Shown here: piece by piece, positions 52,735 to 64,000 of the stretch | Position numbering within the stretch: position 1 is the stretch's first letter | How the letters are laid out: each line of letters begins with the position of its first letter | Assembly: GCF_032362555.1 (NCBI RefSeq) | Contig: NC_083518.1 | Location: forward strand, 6,708,501 to 6,772,500 | Reading direction: 5' to 3' | Origin: Amyelois transitella | Lineage: Eukaryota; Arthropoda; Insecta; Lepidoptera; Pyralidae | Length of the DNA stretch: 64,000 nucleotides | Position numbers and translations under genes: made by a program | The notes under the pieces: model-generated | Seen by the model: the letters and a program-made list of their open reading frames with translations, nothing else | What the model was told of the DNA's origin: nothing | Database searches by the model: none

Positions 52735-53465
52735 TTCTTTATATCATTCTAGGCAGAGGTATCTAATAATATTTTTAAGATAATGTCTAATGTGGGTTGA
52801 AAATCGAAAGTGACAGTATGAGATTCTTTTCGTCATTTCTTTCTTTTTACAAAAATGTGTGATAAGTTTGTAAAATATTAGATAAAATAAAATAGTTTTA
52901 ACTGTATAAAGCTTTAATTTCATTTTCATCTATACAAAACCAAAAATCTATCACAAGTTCAAACTTAGCTTAAAATAAGAAACAATAATAGTGATATATT
53001 ATCTATATACATATTAAGAGTTACACATGACAAAATAATTATTGAGTAGTTATCATAGTAACAATGAAGGTGTTGCGTGGGAGAACATTAAGGGACTTCA
53101 CTGGCAAATGTTATATTGATTGAATAACCACTGCCTAATTTTGTTTGACCACACAACAGGCAGTTATTTTTTGATTTATTGACTAATGGTTTTAATTTTA
53201 TTAACTTATTATAAGAATTCTGGATGATATGTTATTCGTAAAATTTAATATAAGACCTAACTACACATATACAAAGCAAAGTAAAAAAAAAATTCTCACA
53301 TAACCTATAAGGCACATTCTTAGTCCAATATTTTGAATGGTTATGCGTAGGTAGGCTATCTTTAGAACTTAGAGCCTATACCTACCTATACCATTGTGAT
53401 AACAGTAAATGCATTTGGCCAGTATGAAATGTCGCACGAGAAAGCAATTTTGGACGTGTTTAAAA
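52735..53465. other. convergent 3' spacer, mRpS2 and LRRC58
   Basis: AT-rich, no open frame of note. AATAAA near 52,885 would serve mRpS2, and TTTATT at 53,175-53,180 is a possible signal for LRRC58. No repeat recognised. Confidence 0.45.
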
Positions 53466-56400
53466 TCATCCAAGTAGGACTTTTCGCATCATGTGAGGAT
53501 GAGGATTGGCATCCATTTCCCGGCTCTCCCAACTGCCGGTGATACAGCGCGAACTACACAAGAACTGAAGCAGTGGAATTCGGTATTTTCCACAAAAGTC
53601 CACGAATTTTATGTGCTCCACGCGATTGTCGAAAAATACTCCTGTAACAACGTGTAAGGAATAAAATTAAAGGGAAGATACGGCTTCTCTTAAAATAATA
53701 TTAGCTAAGTATTACGAGACGAAGCAAAAGAAATATCATGTAAGTCAGTATCATACTAGCATTTTATCCCAATTGCGATGCTCTTTCTGATGAGGTATGC
53801 CATAGGTACGCCTAAGACAGGCGCCCACACGCTTCAAGACAGGGACCGTTGCCTCAATGAGCAGGTGTACTCACAAAAGGGCTTATTCACAAACATTTGT
53901 AGGTATATGGTCTTAAATTCTCTGTGTCCGTTTTTGAGGTAATCAAAACTGTGTTAAAAATAGAGAACTTAATACATTACATAATAAATAACATAAACCT
54001 TCTCAACGTTGATGAATAACAGAAGACGCTCTGAATAATAGCAGTAGTATGATCTTATGACAAACCTTTACACTTTGGATTAACACAACATTGCGCTGCA
54101 CTGAGGTACTGCAGGAGCGTATTTGGAATATCCCCTGGGCGTATTGGAATCTCGTGCAGCTTTATAGTACGGCCGGCCAGCTCCAGTAGCGACGGGGGTT
54201 GCAGAGTCATATCGCGCACGAAGCGCACCACCAAAGGGTTGTCTCGAAGACTCAACTGGAAAAATATATGTACCATGTTAAGTTACTAGACACGTAAGTG
54301 GACCTACCTATGCGCAGTGCACGGATAGGTGTACATTGTAGTGAGATGGGTGTCGTCGTAAATTACCTATGGCTACACCAACTACGCAGACTTTAGACCG
54401 TGCTAATTTTAGGTCAATTTACCCGCCGGGTACGTATGAAATATTTATAAACTACTAACTTTCCTACGTTTACGAATGGCACCATTATTTTCAACAGCCT
54501 TTATATATTAATTAAAACAAAGCTGCAACTTTCTGTTTGCCAAAACTTTTTGTAGTAGGTACCTACGTAGTTACCTTCTTTATGCAAGTAGGTATGACTT
54601 AGTATGTCTGCAACAGACGTCAAGCTTTGTAATGCAATCGGGAATGGCACAAGTACTCGTAAGTATGTTATCAAAGAGATTCATTCAAATGTTATGTTAG
54701 GTGGAGAAGGCCCGGAGGATGTTTGATGTTTGCAGTGTACGTTTGAACTTCCATACAACACGAAGAAACTTCGATAAATTGATGACTAATGGATGTAAGC
54801 ACGATGTCAGTATTAAAAATTGAGACAGAAAATTAGGTTGCGGTTTATCGCTGCCGGCATATTTGATGAAGCATATATCCAATTTATTTGACCAAATTAA
54901 TATTCGATGCCGCTTGTTGATAAATGAGATATTGGACTGATGGGTGGTCTCTTGGCTACGAATATTATTTTCTCAATTAAAATTCAGCACTATGCTCCTG
55001 CCGTGGCTGGACAGGATAGTGTGAATAAGATCCTGGAAATGGTGGTAGGTTAGATTTTTACATAAAGCTACTTTCGTCTGACCTGCGAAGATTACGCAGG
55101 AAAACGTAAATCGTTAAAAGAATGTACTTAGGTACGGTACAAGTGAAGTATGAACCTAAACCTAACCAGGGGTTTCATAAATAGGTATTTAATTTTTTGT
55201 GTTACAAAATAATCACTATGATTGGCGCCTAGGATGACGTAGCTAAAAACAAAAGACCCCGAGGCAAAAATTTATCTACCCTCAAATTGCAGTGGGCGTG
55301 CTATGTCATGTACTTGAGTATTCAACTCTGGCAGTGTTTGTTCTTAATTCTATCGTAGTGTCCATGGTACATTGGTATTTCTAAAACAATTCGGTACTAA
55401 GGTTACTATATTCAGTTCTTATGTTCAAACTCGTGATATCAACTATGAGGACGTGTGGTGGTCATAAATATAAAAATAAGTATACATCCCAATCAACCTC
55501 GGGTGCTGAAGTTGGTAGGTGCCTTGATATATTTTACAGGTTTGTACAAAAAGCTGATCCAACAATGATAGTATAAATTATATATTATAATTTTGCGTGT
55601 TTCGTGTTTTACTATAGAGACCTGCGTAAATTTAGATCAAACTATTACTATAATATTATAAGTGAAGGTACTTGGAATATCAGGAATTACCTCTGTTAAA
55701 CATGTCAATTTGATGATCTGCGTTGGCAGAGTCTTCAACTTGTTTTTGTGAATAAGCAATGACCGCAACTGTTTAAGATTAGCGATGCTTGCGGGCAATT
55801 GTTCTATTTGGTTGTCACTTAGCACCAGGGCCTGAAGAGCGGTCAGTCGCCCCACAGACTCCGGTACGTCTGTTATTTGGTTGCCGCCTACTGCTAAAAT
55901 CTGCAAACTGGAAACACATAAATGTTAATTTCATATCCAAATAAAATCATTTCTGTTTTATGCAGGTCAGATAGTGCCCCAAGCTCCTGTAGAAACATGT
56001 AAGTACCTACTATACTTATGTAGCTCGCCGTATTTATCTTTCTACTCTGAACATGACGTAGTAATAAATTATCGTTATCTATCATTTGGGAGAAATATAT
56101 TTTTAACATTAACATTTTGGTATTGTCTGTGTTTTATAATTAGTTTGCATTGTGATATGAGTTCTTTTTAATTTTAATATTTTATTGTTAACGAACGGTA
56201 GTTGCAAAAAAAATAAACGACACATTACGTACACCTGGGTGCTACCTAGTGTTAAAATGTTTTAGAATTCCGCGTAATACCGGTCGAAGAGAGGAAAACA
56301 AATAGTAGGCAAAATGAAATCAAAATTTTCACAAAATGTAAAATTACACTAATAATAACAAACGTAACACAAAAATGGACGGGATACATAAATTTCGTAT

Positions 56401-57894
56401 GAGAAATAAGTGAAAGAACAACAATCTTTTTATCAGTCTGGAGCCTAAAAGCTACAAGGTTCGATTAAATTTAAGTCTAAACACTTAAATCACCTGAAAG
56501 ATCTTCCTTACATTTAATGTTAAGAAAGAACTTCACTCACTCATCTCCCAGTCGCACCCTTCACGGCAGTGTCTCGGAGCCCGGGGTCCGCCTCGCAACT
56601 TTTGTCTCTCCATTTCTTCCGTCCTCAGTTTTCCCTCTATTAGCCCGCATATCATCTTCCAGCTAGGATATCATGGGCCTACCCCTTCTACTTGTACCTG
56701 AGCCCGGCGAAGGCGGCATGTATTTGTTCCTCAGATAGTCTGCAGGTTTCCGCAAAATATGGCCGTACCAACGGCGGCTCCTTCTCATACATAAATATAA
56801 TCACGCCTATACCTTTGTGGGGAAGACAGTTTTGAAAAGACTAAAAGCTCTCTTCTCGTTTCTAAAGAACTACAATTTTCCAATAAGTATAGTATAAATA
56901 GACTAACAGACTAATAGACTAACTAACAGACATTTGATTATTTATTATCAGTGCTCTATATAGGCCCTGACTGTCCAAGCCTATACTTTGCCAATATAAC
57001 TTATTTAAGTGGTAGGTATATCGCTTACGCATCTATTGTAATAACCTTCTTTTTCTTCCTCTAGACCTTATACAATTTACTTAGGGTCAGCCTTACTTGT
57101 CCTTACTCTTCTCACCGTACGATCTTGAGCCATTTTGGCATCTATCTAAGTACCTACATGTATATACGCACCTCATTTATAATACAAACATTTGATATTA
57201 TGATAACGATAATGCTGAGAACAAAGATGTTATGCTAAACTTCGGCCTTAAAATCTAGAAATGATTTGTACACAGTCGTGTCGATATCTCTTTATCGCAT
57301 GGTAAATCCATGCGATAAAGAGATATCAATATTATTTAAATTATGCAATTTTGTACCGTCCGACAAGAATATACTTATGTAAAAGTCCCTGAATTTTAAT
57401 TACCTGCTTAGCTTCCATATATCCTTTGGTATGTTGACTATGTGATTCCCACCGAGATAGAGATACTTCAGTGATGTTAATTCTAATACTTGTTCTGGGA
57501 AATAGTTCAACTGATTTCCACTTAAATTAAGTTCCTTCAGTGTGTTCTTCGCCGTATTGAAACATTTCGGCAAAGATTCGTTCGTCAGCTGGTTATGTTT
57601 CGCTATCAGAGACGTCAAAGGGCAATTTTTTAGCACATCTGGGAGCACTGTTAATCTGTTATTACTGATGTCCAAAATCTTCAAGTTGCAGAACCTGTTT
57701 ATTGCTTCTGGCAGGATCTTAATTTGGTTGTTGTAAAGCAATATGGTCTCATAATTTTGTGCGCAATTCTTCTCATCAACAATGCCTTTCAATTCTAATG
57801 ATAAGTTGATCGAGTCCAATAACTTGTACGATAGATCAAGTGTTTTTTGCTCTCTGCTATCGCTATCGCAGCTGTCGGATGTGTAACACTCCAT
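53466..57894 (-). CDS. LRRC58: leucine-rich repeat-containing protein 58
   Basis: Four exons (minus) join to 357 residues: 57,894-57,404; 55,907-55,691; 54,255-54,066; 53,641-53,466. About seven LRRs of the LxxLxLxxNxL type run through exons 1-2 (ILDISNNRLTVLPDVL, ELNLSGNQLNYFPEQV, YLYLGGNHIVNIP, ILAVGGNQITDVPESV, ALVLSDNQIEQLPASI, SLLIHKNKLKTLP). The conserved LRRC58 C-terminus follows: LSLRDNPLVVRFVRDM, PSLLELAGRTIKLHEIP, CVNPKCKGVFFDNRVEHIKF, VDFCGKYRIPLLQFLCSSRC, and the terminal RKVLLG found at the end of orthologues. The start was placed at the first ATG (57,894); the frame stays open upstream without an ATG. Introns are 1.5, 1.4 and 0.4 kb. No signal peptide or membrane segment, so probably cytosolic. 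Confidence 0.94.
56790..56850 (-). mobile_element. SINE-A 3' end fragment
   Basis: CATAAATATAATCACGCCTA, TACCTTTGTGGGGAAGACAG and TTTTGAAAAGACTAAAAGC match in reverse. In LRRC58 intron 1. Confidence 0.55.
57283..57327. repeat. perfect 20-bp inverted repeat (hairpin)
   Basis: GATATCTCTTTATCGCATGG (57,283-57,302), loop TAAAT, then its exact reverse complement (57,308-57,327). In LRRC58 intron 1, about 80 bp from exon 1. Confidence 0.9.
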
Positions 57895-58718
57895 AATGAT
57901 ATCAGTGTACTGTCTGTCTCTAGGCAATTTAACAAATTTTGATGAAACACTTACATTATCAGGGAGTTGTTTACGCTGCGGAGCGACGCGGTCGCTCTAA
58001 CGCCAGCGCACGCGCAACTAACCAAAATTAACTTAGTCTTGGTAACAAGCAGGGTACTCCGCCTTAGTTCGCGTTTGCCTTCGCGGTCTTGTCTCGCTCG
58101 CGTCACTTTTATTATCAGATGCATTTTGCTAAAGTTTTTATAGTCCATCTTGCAACTGACTAAGATCTTTTAGATCGGTTAGAGCTGTAAAACCCTACTT
58201 ATAGTAAAAGTAAAAACTTTGAGCAAAAAAGCAGAAAGAAAAAAATATTTAAATGATGGGATGTGATTTGTAGGGAATGCGAAAACATAGTAGGTGGAGA
58301 AAGGTAATGTCTTTGTCTCTTCTATATAAATCGTAATAATATGTATAACTTGATAAATTATTCTTACTACATTGGTTCCTTCCCACTTGCACACTTACAA
58401 TTTTGTAATTAATTACATTTGCCTGTCCTCCCTATAAATTCACGGTACGATAGGTACATTACCCAGCTTAGATTTTATTTCTCCTGGCGTTAATCACGAT
58501 TTCATCCTTATCATCCATGGTTACTCTAGAGTGGAGCCTGGGGTGTGCCTTTGACCATGGTCATGGATTGGGTAATGTACCACGAAGCGTTAAGCATTGA
58601 TGGTCGAATCGGTAAGGTGCCAGCGTAAAATACGTGATACGCAAGCGCAGGAAGGTAAAAATTACATATTGACAGCCTACTAAGATATAAGTAGTATTGA
58701 AGCTCAATATTAAAATTA

Positions 58719-58860
58719 TTATCGATAGTATTGTAGTTATTGATAATTTTGTACCAAACAAAGCTATTGATACTATTGGACCAAACTGAGCTATCGATTG
58801 ACCTATCGATTTTATAGATGATTTCCGAGGTCAACTATCGATAGCCTAGTTACCGATAAT
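58719..58860. promoter_or_regulatory. cluster of CGATA / TATCGAT motifs
   Basis: ATCGATAG (58,721), CTATCGATTG (58,791), CTATCGAT (58,803), CTATCGATAG (58,835) and ACCGATAA (58,852) fall within 142 bp. In Drosophila, TATCGATA is the DREF site and clustered CGATA the BEAF-32 insulator site. Position between two divergent housekeeping genes fits a boundary or promoter role. Whether a moth factor reads it is inference. Confidence 0.4.
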
Positions 58861-58904
58861 ACTATGACACGCAACAACACTATGGATAGTAGGATACTGC
58901 ATCT

Positions 58905-59085
58905 AGTTTCCATAGATGTCGTAAAAGGCCACTAAAAGATAGGCCAATAAATTTAGAATTCGTTTAGACGAAGGGCAACAACTCCATTGTTAATCCATAG
59001 AGCTGAACGCGGCCTTTCAGTATTTGCGAGACTGTTGGCTCTGGTTGTCCCGTAATAAATCAAGACGTGATTATATGAACGTACT
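58905..59085 (+). mobile_element. SINE-A, diverged
   Basis: TCCATAGATGTCGTAAAAGG, GAACGCGGCCTTTCAGTATT, GAGACTGTTGGCTCTGGTTG and CAAGACGTGATTATATG follow the family order. A reversed scrap of the same family follows at 59,090-59,155. Confidence 0.65.
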
Positions 59086-59089
59086 ATAC

Positions 59090-59155
59090 ACATAGCCACG
59101 TTTATATCCCTTGCTGGGAAGACAGCGCGAGATTCAAAAAGTGACAGGTTGTTAG
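59090..59155 (-). mobile_element. SINE-A fragment
   Basis: CCACGTTTATATCCCTTGCT, GGGAAGACAG joined to GAGATTCAAAAAGTGACAGG in reverse orientation, with the middle deleted. It is tail to tail with the copy at 58,905-59,085. Confidence 0.6.
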
Positions 59156-60162
59156 TTACATTTTCATTATTGTATAATGTTATAGATTTATGTATTTGGT
59201 ATCGATGCCTTCGATTATATTATAGTTACCTATTGATACTAATGACATGATGATATCAACTATCAATACTTCAATAATTAGGTGCTTATTATATCGTATG
59301 TAAGTTTGTAAAGTCCTTTCTCAATAAGAAGTATGAAGTTGGAGGACTAGACATGATGATAATCGTGTACGATCTAACTAAGTGGACGCTTTAAAATCTT
59401 TACAAATTCTACTCTACAATTCGAATTTCATGCCCTGCCCTGAATTATATTTTCAGGAATCGGGATGTACAATTGCGCGATTTTTTGCCTTTTTGGAATA
59501 CTTTTTATTGATTGAGGCAAAGGCATCAATATAGGTTGAGGATAAACGTATTTGAATACATGATTTCATTAGTGGCTTCCATATAAAATCTTACAAAATT
59601 ACGTAGATATTATCCGCTAAAAACATCACTAGGTAACATTATACGGACTTGTTCGGACATTTGTTTGCGAAAATTAAATCTATTAATCCTAACCTAAGTC
59701 CGTCCATGTGTCGAGTGAACTATGTGAAAATGCCCTTAATAATTGTTTTACCGATAATTTACACAAATTTCACCTCAAAAACTAGATGGCGCGTTGCGGC
59801 GTTCATGTGACGTCAGCTTCGTGAAGTGATCGAATGTCCGAATCAACGCCGAATTTATCCGAATGAGTGAGCGAGTCAAGTCAAGTCGGAAGGCGAAGAA
59901 ACTAAAATCTGTCGTTCACTTTTTAGTGATGTAAATTTTGAAAATTTAACAAAATGATATTGTAAAACCGTAATACGACAGTCTTATTTTCATTTTGATT
60001 GTATGTTAGTGATATTGTTTTGACTGCTACATTTCTACCTTTGTATAACGTTGGCTAAGTGAGAGAATTCAGAATTCAGTGCGAGTGCAAGGGTGGTAAC
60101 GAGAAATGTGAAGTATCTATGAAGTTTAGGATTCTAAGGCCGTCTATTTTATAACTATAATA

Positions 60163-60271
60163 ATGAGCGGACGCCCTAGAACCACGTCATTCGCCGAGGG
60201 CAGCAAATCCGTTCGAAAGACATTCGATAATCAGCCACAGAAACCACCACTTGGAGGCGTAAAAATTAGCA
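60163..60271 (+). CDS. sgg: shaggy / glycogen synthase kinase 3, first coding exon (partial gene)
   Basis: The exon encodes MSGRPRTTSFAEGSKSVRKT and runs to LGGVKIS before a GTAAGT donor. The opening MSGRPRTTSFAE is identical to that of vertebrate GSK3-beta and nearly so to fly shaggy, and LGGVK matches the fly isoform. Ser9 in RPRTTS is the site that Akt-type kinases phosphorylate to inhibit the enzyme. GSK3 is the Wnt/Wingless and insulin pathway kinase. The kinase domain is not in the window: no further exon is visible up to 64,000, so the first intron exceeds 3.7 kb, in keeping with the long introns of this gene. Upstream sequence to about 59,840 is probably 5' leader and promoter. Confidence 0.9.
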
Positions 60272-62027
60272 GTAAGTACAACCACCTAACCATTCTTTTG
60301 TCGGCCATCGTGATTTCTTTGCGCCTGTGACGTATTTCATCACTGACAATTTAAACATGGCTGCAAACGATATCACAAATGTGAAAAAATATGTGAAACT
60401 GAACATAACCCTTGAATTAATCAATATCTGTAACATTTTCCGTCCTTAGCGTTTCAAAAATGGCCACAGGTTTTACTTTGGTTTTGCCACATATGCCTTG
60501 CTGTATGACAGTTTTCATGTCAAAATACCAAAAATCAAAGTAATGCGTAAATCCTTGGAGCAAAAATGTGACATAAATATTAAGAAATGGGCAAATTATC
60601 AGTACGCACCTAACCTTTGACTTCACCTATAGGTCGCTTTTGTCTGGATAAAGGTAGCTCTATGATGATAAATCAATTATTTTGAGGTTATTTTAATATG
60701 ACGTAATAAATGTAGGATCATCAAATTAATGAATACTTAATTCCCATTCAATGTAACAACAATATACAAATGACTACAATCCTATTTGATATTCACAAAA
60801 AATAAGTCTTACTTTCGTTCCTTCGATATCACGAAGTATGGAAGTGCTTTTCTAGGTACTTCATGTTTGGCAGGTGATAAAGGTATAAATTTTAATATTT
60901 CAAGTATAGTTGGTTTAGTTAGTGTGCTATTTTTCTTACTGTTCATTTAACATAAGATGGTAATTACATTCTCAGTTGTCTACTAAAGAGTTATTAGTCT
61001 GCTGACAACTATATCCTTAGGTTGTTAATATTTAACCTCTCGGGGTCCCAAGGGGATTCTATTGATGTCATCCACAAGTACATCTTAGGGCCATTGGATT
61101 TGGATCATACATTCTGAATGATAGAAATGATATCATATGATGTTTTTCCATCCATAAAGAGAATGAAGAAAAATAGGCTTGGAGGAATATCACCATGTGC
61201 TATGTACCACATACTTTGACTTTTTACAATGACTTTCCTGAGTTATGTGCAATAGTTTGATTGCTGGCCAATGTTCTTATAAAGAGGAATGAATGTGCAT
61301 TCAGACAACTGGATGTGCATTACCATGATGCAATTAAAATAGGGTAGGTTACGCCGTGGAGGTTGATAGAAATTGCTTTATATAAAAATTTCACTAATTC
61401 AGGATCATGGCCAAGGAAAGGTGCACCCTAGGCACATCTCTAGAGAGATGATGTTACAAGGTGCTTATGTCTCTTTGAACATTTTGAAGCATATATGTAA
61501 TGCAATGAAATTATCAATGAAAGTGAATAAAGAATCAGAACTATCACCAAGGGGAAGAATACTTGCCACTTTAAAATAAGGCAATTTTATAATAAAAAGT
61601 CAATACTAAGGACATGTTGAGTTTCAGTATAGAATATTGATTGTTCTCATTTTTTAAAGCTCAGTGAACCAAACTTAACTGCTTGACAGGGTTTTTTCTA
61701 AAATTGGTACTTCTATATTTATTACATTCTCATTATATTTATATATGTACAGGGCTGATGTCATTTTTAAGCTTAAAATTTAATTGGCTTTCAGCCAATA
61801 TGAAATTTCCATAGTCATACATTTATTTTTAAGGCCAAAATATATTTTATTTGGTGGTGTCAATAGCTAGTTATTTTCTAAAACTCTATGTATTGTGATG
61901 GCTTTGTCTACCTTGTAAGCGAAACAACATTGACTATCTAATATCTTTGCTTATTTTTAACCCTCTCTTAACACCAAACCTTCTGTTCGCCATTTTATTT
62001 CAATACATTTTTTTTTTATAAATATAT

Positions 62028-62146
62028 ACGGGACAAATTACACTGATTGAGTTAGCCTCGAAGTAAGTTCGAGACTTGTGTTACGAGATACTAACTCAAC
62101 GATACTATATTTTATGATAAATACTTATATAGATAAACATTTTAAT
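62028..62146 (-). mobile_element. tRNA-derived SINE-B, 3' fragment
   Basis: ATAAATATATACGGGACAAA, TGATTGAGTTAGCCTCGAAG and TTACGAGATACTAACTCAAC match the tail half of 21,757-22,008. Confidence 0.7.
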
Positions 62147-62284
62147 ACATTAATTTGAATCTGTAGGTTACAATATATAAATGGAAAGTTTGTGAGTCAA
62201 ATCAAATGCTAGGCTAGTATATGACTTGCATAGGTTTAGATAAAACTTTATATAAACAAATAAAAGGATATCTTTTGAATAATA

Positions 62285-62700
62285 GAAAAACCGGCGTGCG
62301 AGTCGGATTCGCGCGCGAAGTTTCCGCAAAATTATCGTTTGTACGGGAGCCCCTTTTAATAATTACTTTAATATTATTTAATAATTTATTATGAAATGTA
62401 ATATGTACATAACAAGTAAATAATCTGTGAAAAATTTAAGCATCTACCTGTTACCGTTAAAAATATAGAGCAGAAATTCGAAAATCAATTTGTATATTGT
62501 GTAGGAATGTGTGTGTTTGTAACGCGAAACCTTTCGAACCGTTGGTTTGATTTTGATGAAATTTGAAAATCTTTTTAAGTTTTTTAAAAAATTTTGAGAT
62601 GTTGCGAATTGTTTTAAAAAGGTAAAGTGTTCGCGAGGTTTAAGTTCGCGGCGAACGACTATTGATATATTAATTACATAATCAACATAGGTAATGGCCA
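62285..62700 (+). repeat. lepidopteran AAACCGGCGTGCGAG-type repeat
   Basis: AAACCGGCGTGCGAGTCGGA, TTCGCGCGCGAAGTTTCC and GTACGGGAGCCCCTTTTAAT are the head of a repeat that is common in moth introns. The body is AT-rich and poorly bounded. Confidence 0.45.
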
Positions 62701-62819
62701 AAATCAAAAGTAATGTAAGTCACCATTCTCACAACAGCTCTTTGCTGTCGATCACCCAACTGCAAGTTGTCAACGCTGTCACTGATGTTACTGGCACAAC
62801 AAATATACATTACGCCCTG

Positions 62820-62955
62820 CCGCCGTATCATGGGCACGCGCTACGCCGTTTTTATCGCGCGAGAAACTATCGCTGTTCCGTTTCACGTCATAGTAAAAAG
62901 CGAAATCACGAAAGTTTTTCGCGTTGTATAGATTCTCATCGAAACCGCATCTGAA
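62820..62955. mobile_element. GC-rich fold-back MITE, copy 4
   Basis: GGCACGCGCTACGCCGTTTT, TATCGCGCGAGAAACTATCG and CCGTTTCACGTCATAGTAAA match the family's left arm and centre; the right arm is degraded (TTTTTCGCGTTGTATAG). Confidence 0.6.
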
Positions 62956-64000
62956 GTGGTAAACATGAGGACCAATAGATGGCGACTGTAATCTTAGTTA
63001 TCGGCTTATAGATAAGTTTCCTATTAGTTAACTACAATTATTCTAAAATATGGAGTTTCTTAGCTCGGCGCCTATTAAGAAAAGAAATAGCTAAGTCCTT
63101 TAAGACTTTCTTTATTTGCGCAGGAAATAGCAGCGCTCGCACATTCTATTCCTATCGCAACTTGCATTACCGGGAATCGTCAAAAAAAATTAAGACGCAT
63201 TTTCGAAGTTCAATTAATATGAGGGATTTTAGATTAACTTAAAGAAACCTGCCTGTATTCATAAAAATAATTAATCCGTAGATAAGTAGTATAGGTGTGC
63301 AATACCTACAAAATGATTTTTTTATCTTTAGTACCGCAATGTTAATACCATAATTTGGTAGCGTGAATTTTTCGGAATATTATTTAAAACTCTAGCTATC
63401 AATGTTTTGTAAATTACTCACGAAATATTTATTTTTATCTTCTTTTGTTCTAATGAAGAGCACAACCATTGTGTAAAGATCAATTTAAGTTAATTGCGGA
63501 GGTGCGTTTTGTCTCTTCTATTTTGATTTTATGTAGTGATTTGCCGCTTTTATCAGCCACATGACACATCCATTATTCTCTTCATACAAGACGTCGGATT
63601 AGGGTAGTCTTGGACTGACCTTACAACAAAAGGAATGTTTTTCAACAATTGCAGAATATTCTTTCTCAGACAGTATGGGAAGTACCTTATTTTTTGGCAT
63701 TTAAATGAAAATCGATTTTCTAGACTTAACGCATTACAATTTCGGGTTTTCAAAGGCTACCTACATGAGGCTACTTTTAGCTTTTGTTTACAATTTAGTA
63801 TTTTAAGTTATATGTTTGCCTGACCTAGTTTACCTAGAAGTATGTCACTCAGTAAGTGCACACGGATCGTCCAAGCGTCGATGCCAGTGTGTCTAAAGTT
63901 AAAAATTCACCAAGAGTACCCTCCATGGCTAAACACCTTGCGGCGCGCGAGTTTGCATTTTTAATAACTCTGCAACGGTAGCCTTCGACGTTGAGCCTTT

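Larger units (their letters stand above)
57895..60162. other. divergent spacer between LRRC58 and shaggy
   Basis: Contains the LRRC58 promoter side (a mid-GC stretch at 57,965-58,110), two SINE-A pieces and a cluster of CGATA motifs at 58,719-58,860. The 5' leader of shaggy is probably within about 59,840-60,162. Nothing else recognised. Confidence 0.5.
60272..64000. other. first intron of shaggy (to window edge)
   Basis: AT-rich intron with a SINE-B tail (62,028-62,146), a GGTTCCGTA-type repeat head, a fold-back MITE and one unassigned mid-GC block near 63,540-63,620. A short frame at 61,373-61,579 has no similarity and is not called. Confidence 0.6.

Noticed and set aside
61373-61579. 68-codon frame in the shaggy intron
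   Set aside because: No match to GSK3 exons or other families and no acceptor/donor pair fitting the frame.
60272-64000. Second coding exon of shaggy
   Set aside because: I looked for the kinase start (VSYTDTKVIGNGSFGVV-type sequence) and found none before the window edge.

Overview
The window is nuclear DNA of a lepidopteran insect, probably a noctuoid-type moth. It is AT-rich, with intron-split insect genes and lepidopteran repeats: a short retroposon ending in (ATGT)n tails, Lep1-like Helitrons with A|TC...CTAG|T ends, and tRNA-derived SINEs. The species cannot be named from the sequence alone.

Layout. Positions 1-15,400 form a gene-poor stretch of old mobile-element pieces and a few mid-GC islands of unknown role. 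It includes a broken LINE reverse transcriptase (11.0-12.0 kb, minus). At 15.4-17.8 kb is a six-exon chymotrypsin-like serine protease (plus). At 19.9-29.4 kb is Rpt3/PSMC4, a 26S proteasome ATPase (ten exons, plus); its 4.4-kb sixth intron holds a complete intronless acid-lipase gene on the opposite strand (23.8-25.2 kb). The 30.2-32.9 kb stretch is AT-rich with no repeat that I recognise. At 34.8-40.7 kb (minus) is mbt, the group II PAK kinase; directly behind its last coding exon lies a GC-rich array of a 142-bp unit copied from that exon's end (33.3-34.9 kb). Then follow CWF19L2 (plus, 42.5-47.0 kb), DNAJC17 (minus, 47.4-49.1 kb), mRpS2 (plus, 49.6-52.7 kb), LRRC58 (minus, 53.5-57.9 kb) and the first coding exon of shaggy/GSK3 (plus, 60.2 kb), whose remaining exons lie beyond the right edge.

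Functional themes. From 19.9 kb rightwards most genes are housekeeping: protein breakdown, splicing, mitochondrial translation and signalling kinases. CWF19L2 and DNAJC17 are tail-to-tail neighbours, and both belong to families tied to the late or post-catalytic spliceosome. DNAJC17 and mRpS2 are head to head with about 0.5 kb between start codons. The protease and lipase look like secreted digestive-type hydrolases. I assembled all exon models by eye from splice signals and family similarity; frames close exactly across all junctions.

No prokaryote-style system, CRISPR array or recognisable viral element is present. The most unusual structures are the mbt-derived 142-bp array, a LINE and a short retroposon sharing a 3' tail (a likely partner pair), a four-copy GC-rich fold-back family, three perfect 18-20 bp intronic hairpins, and a CGATA motif cluster between LRRC58 and shaggy.
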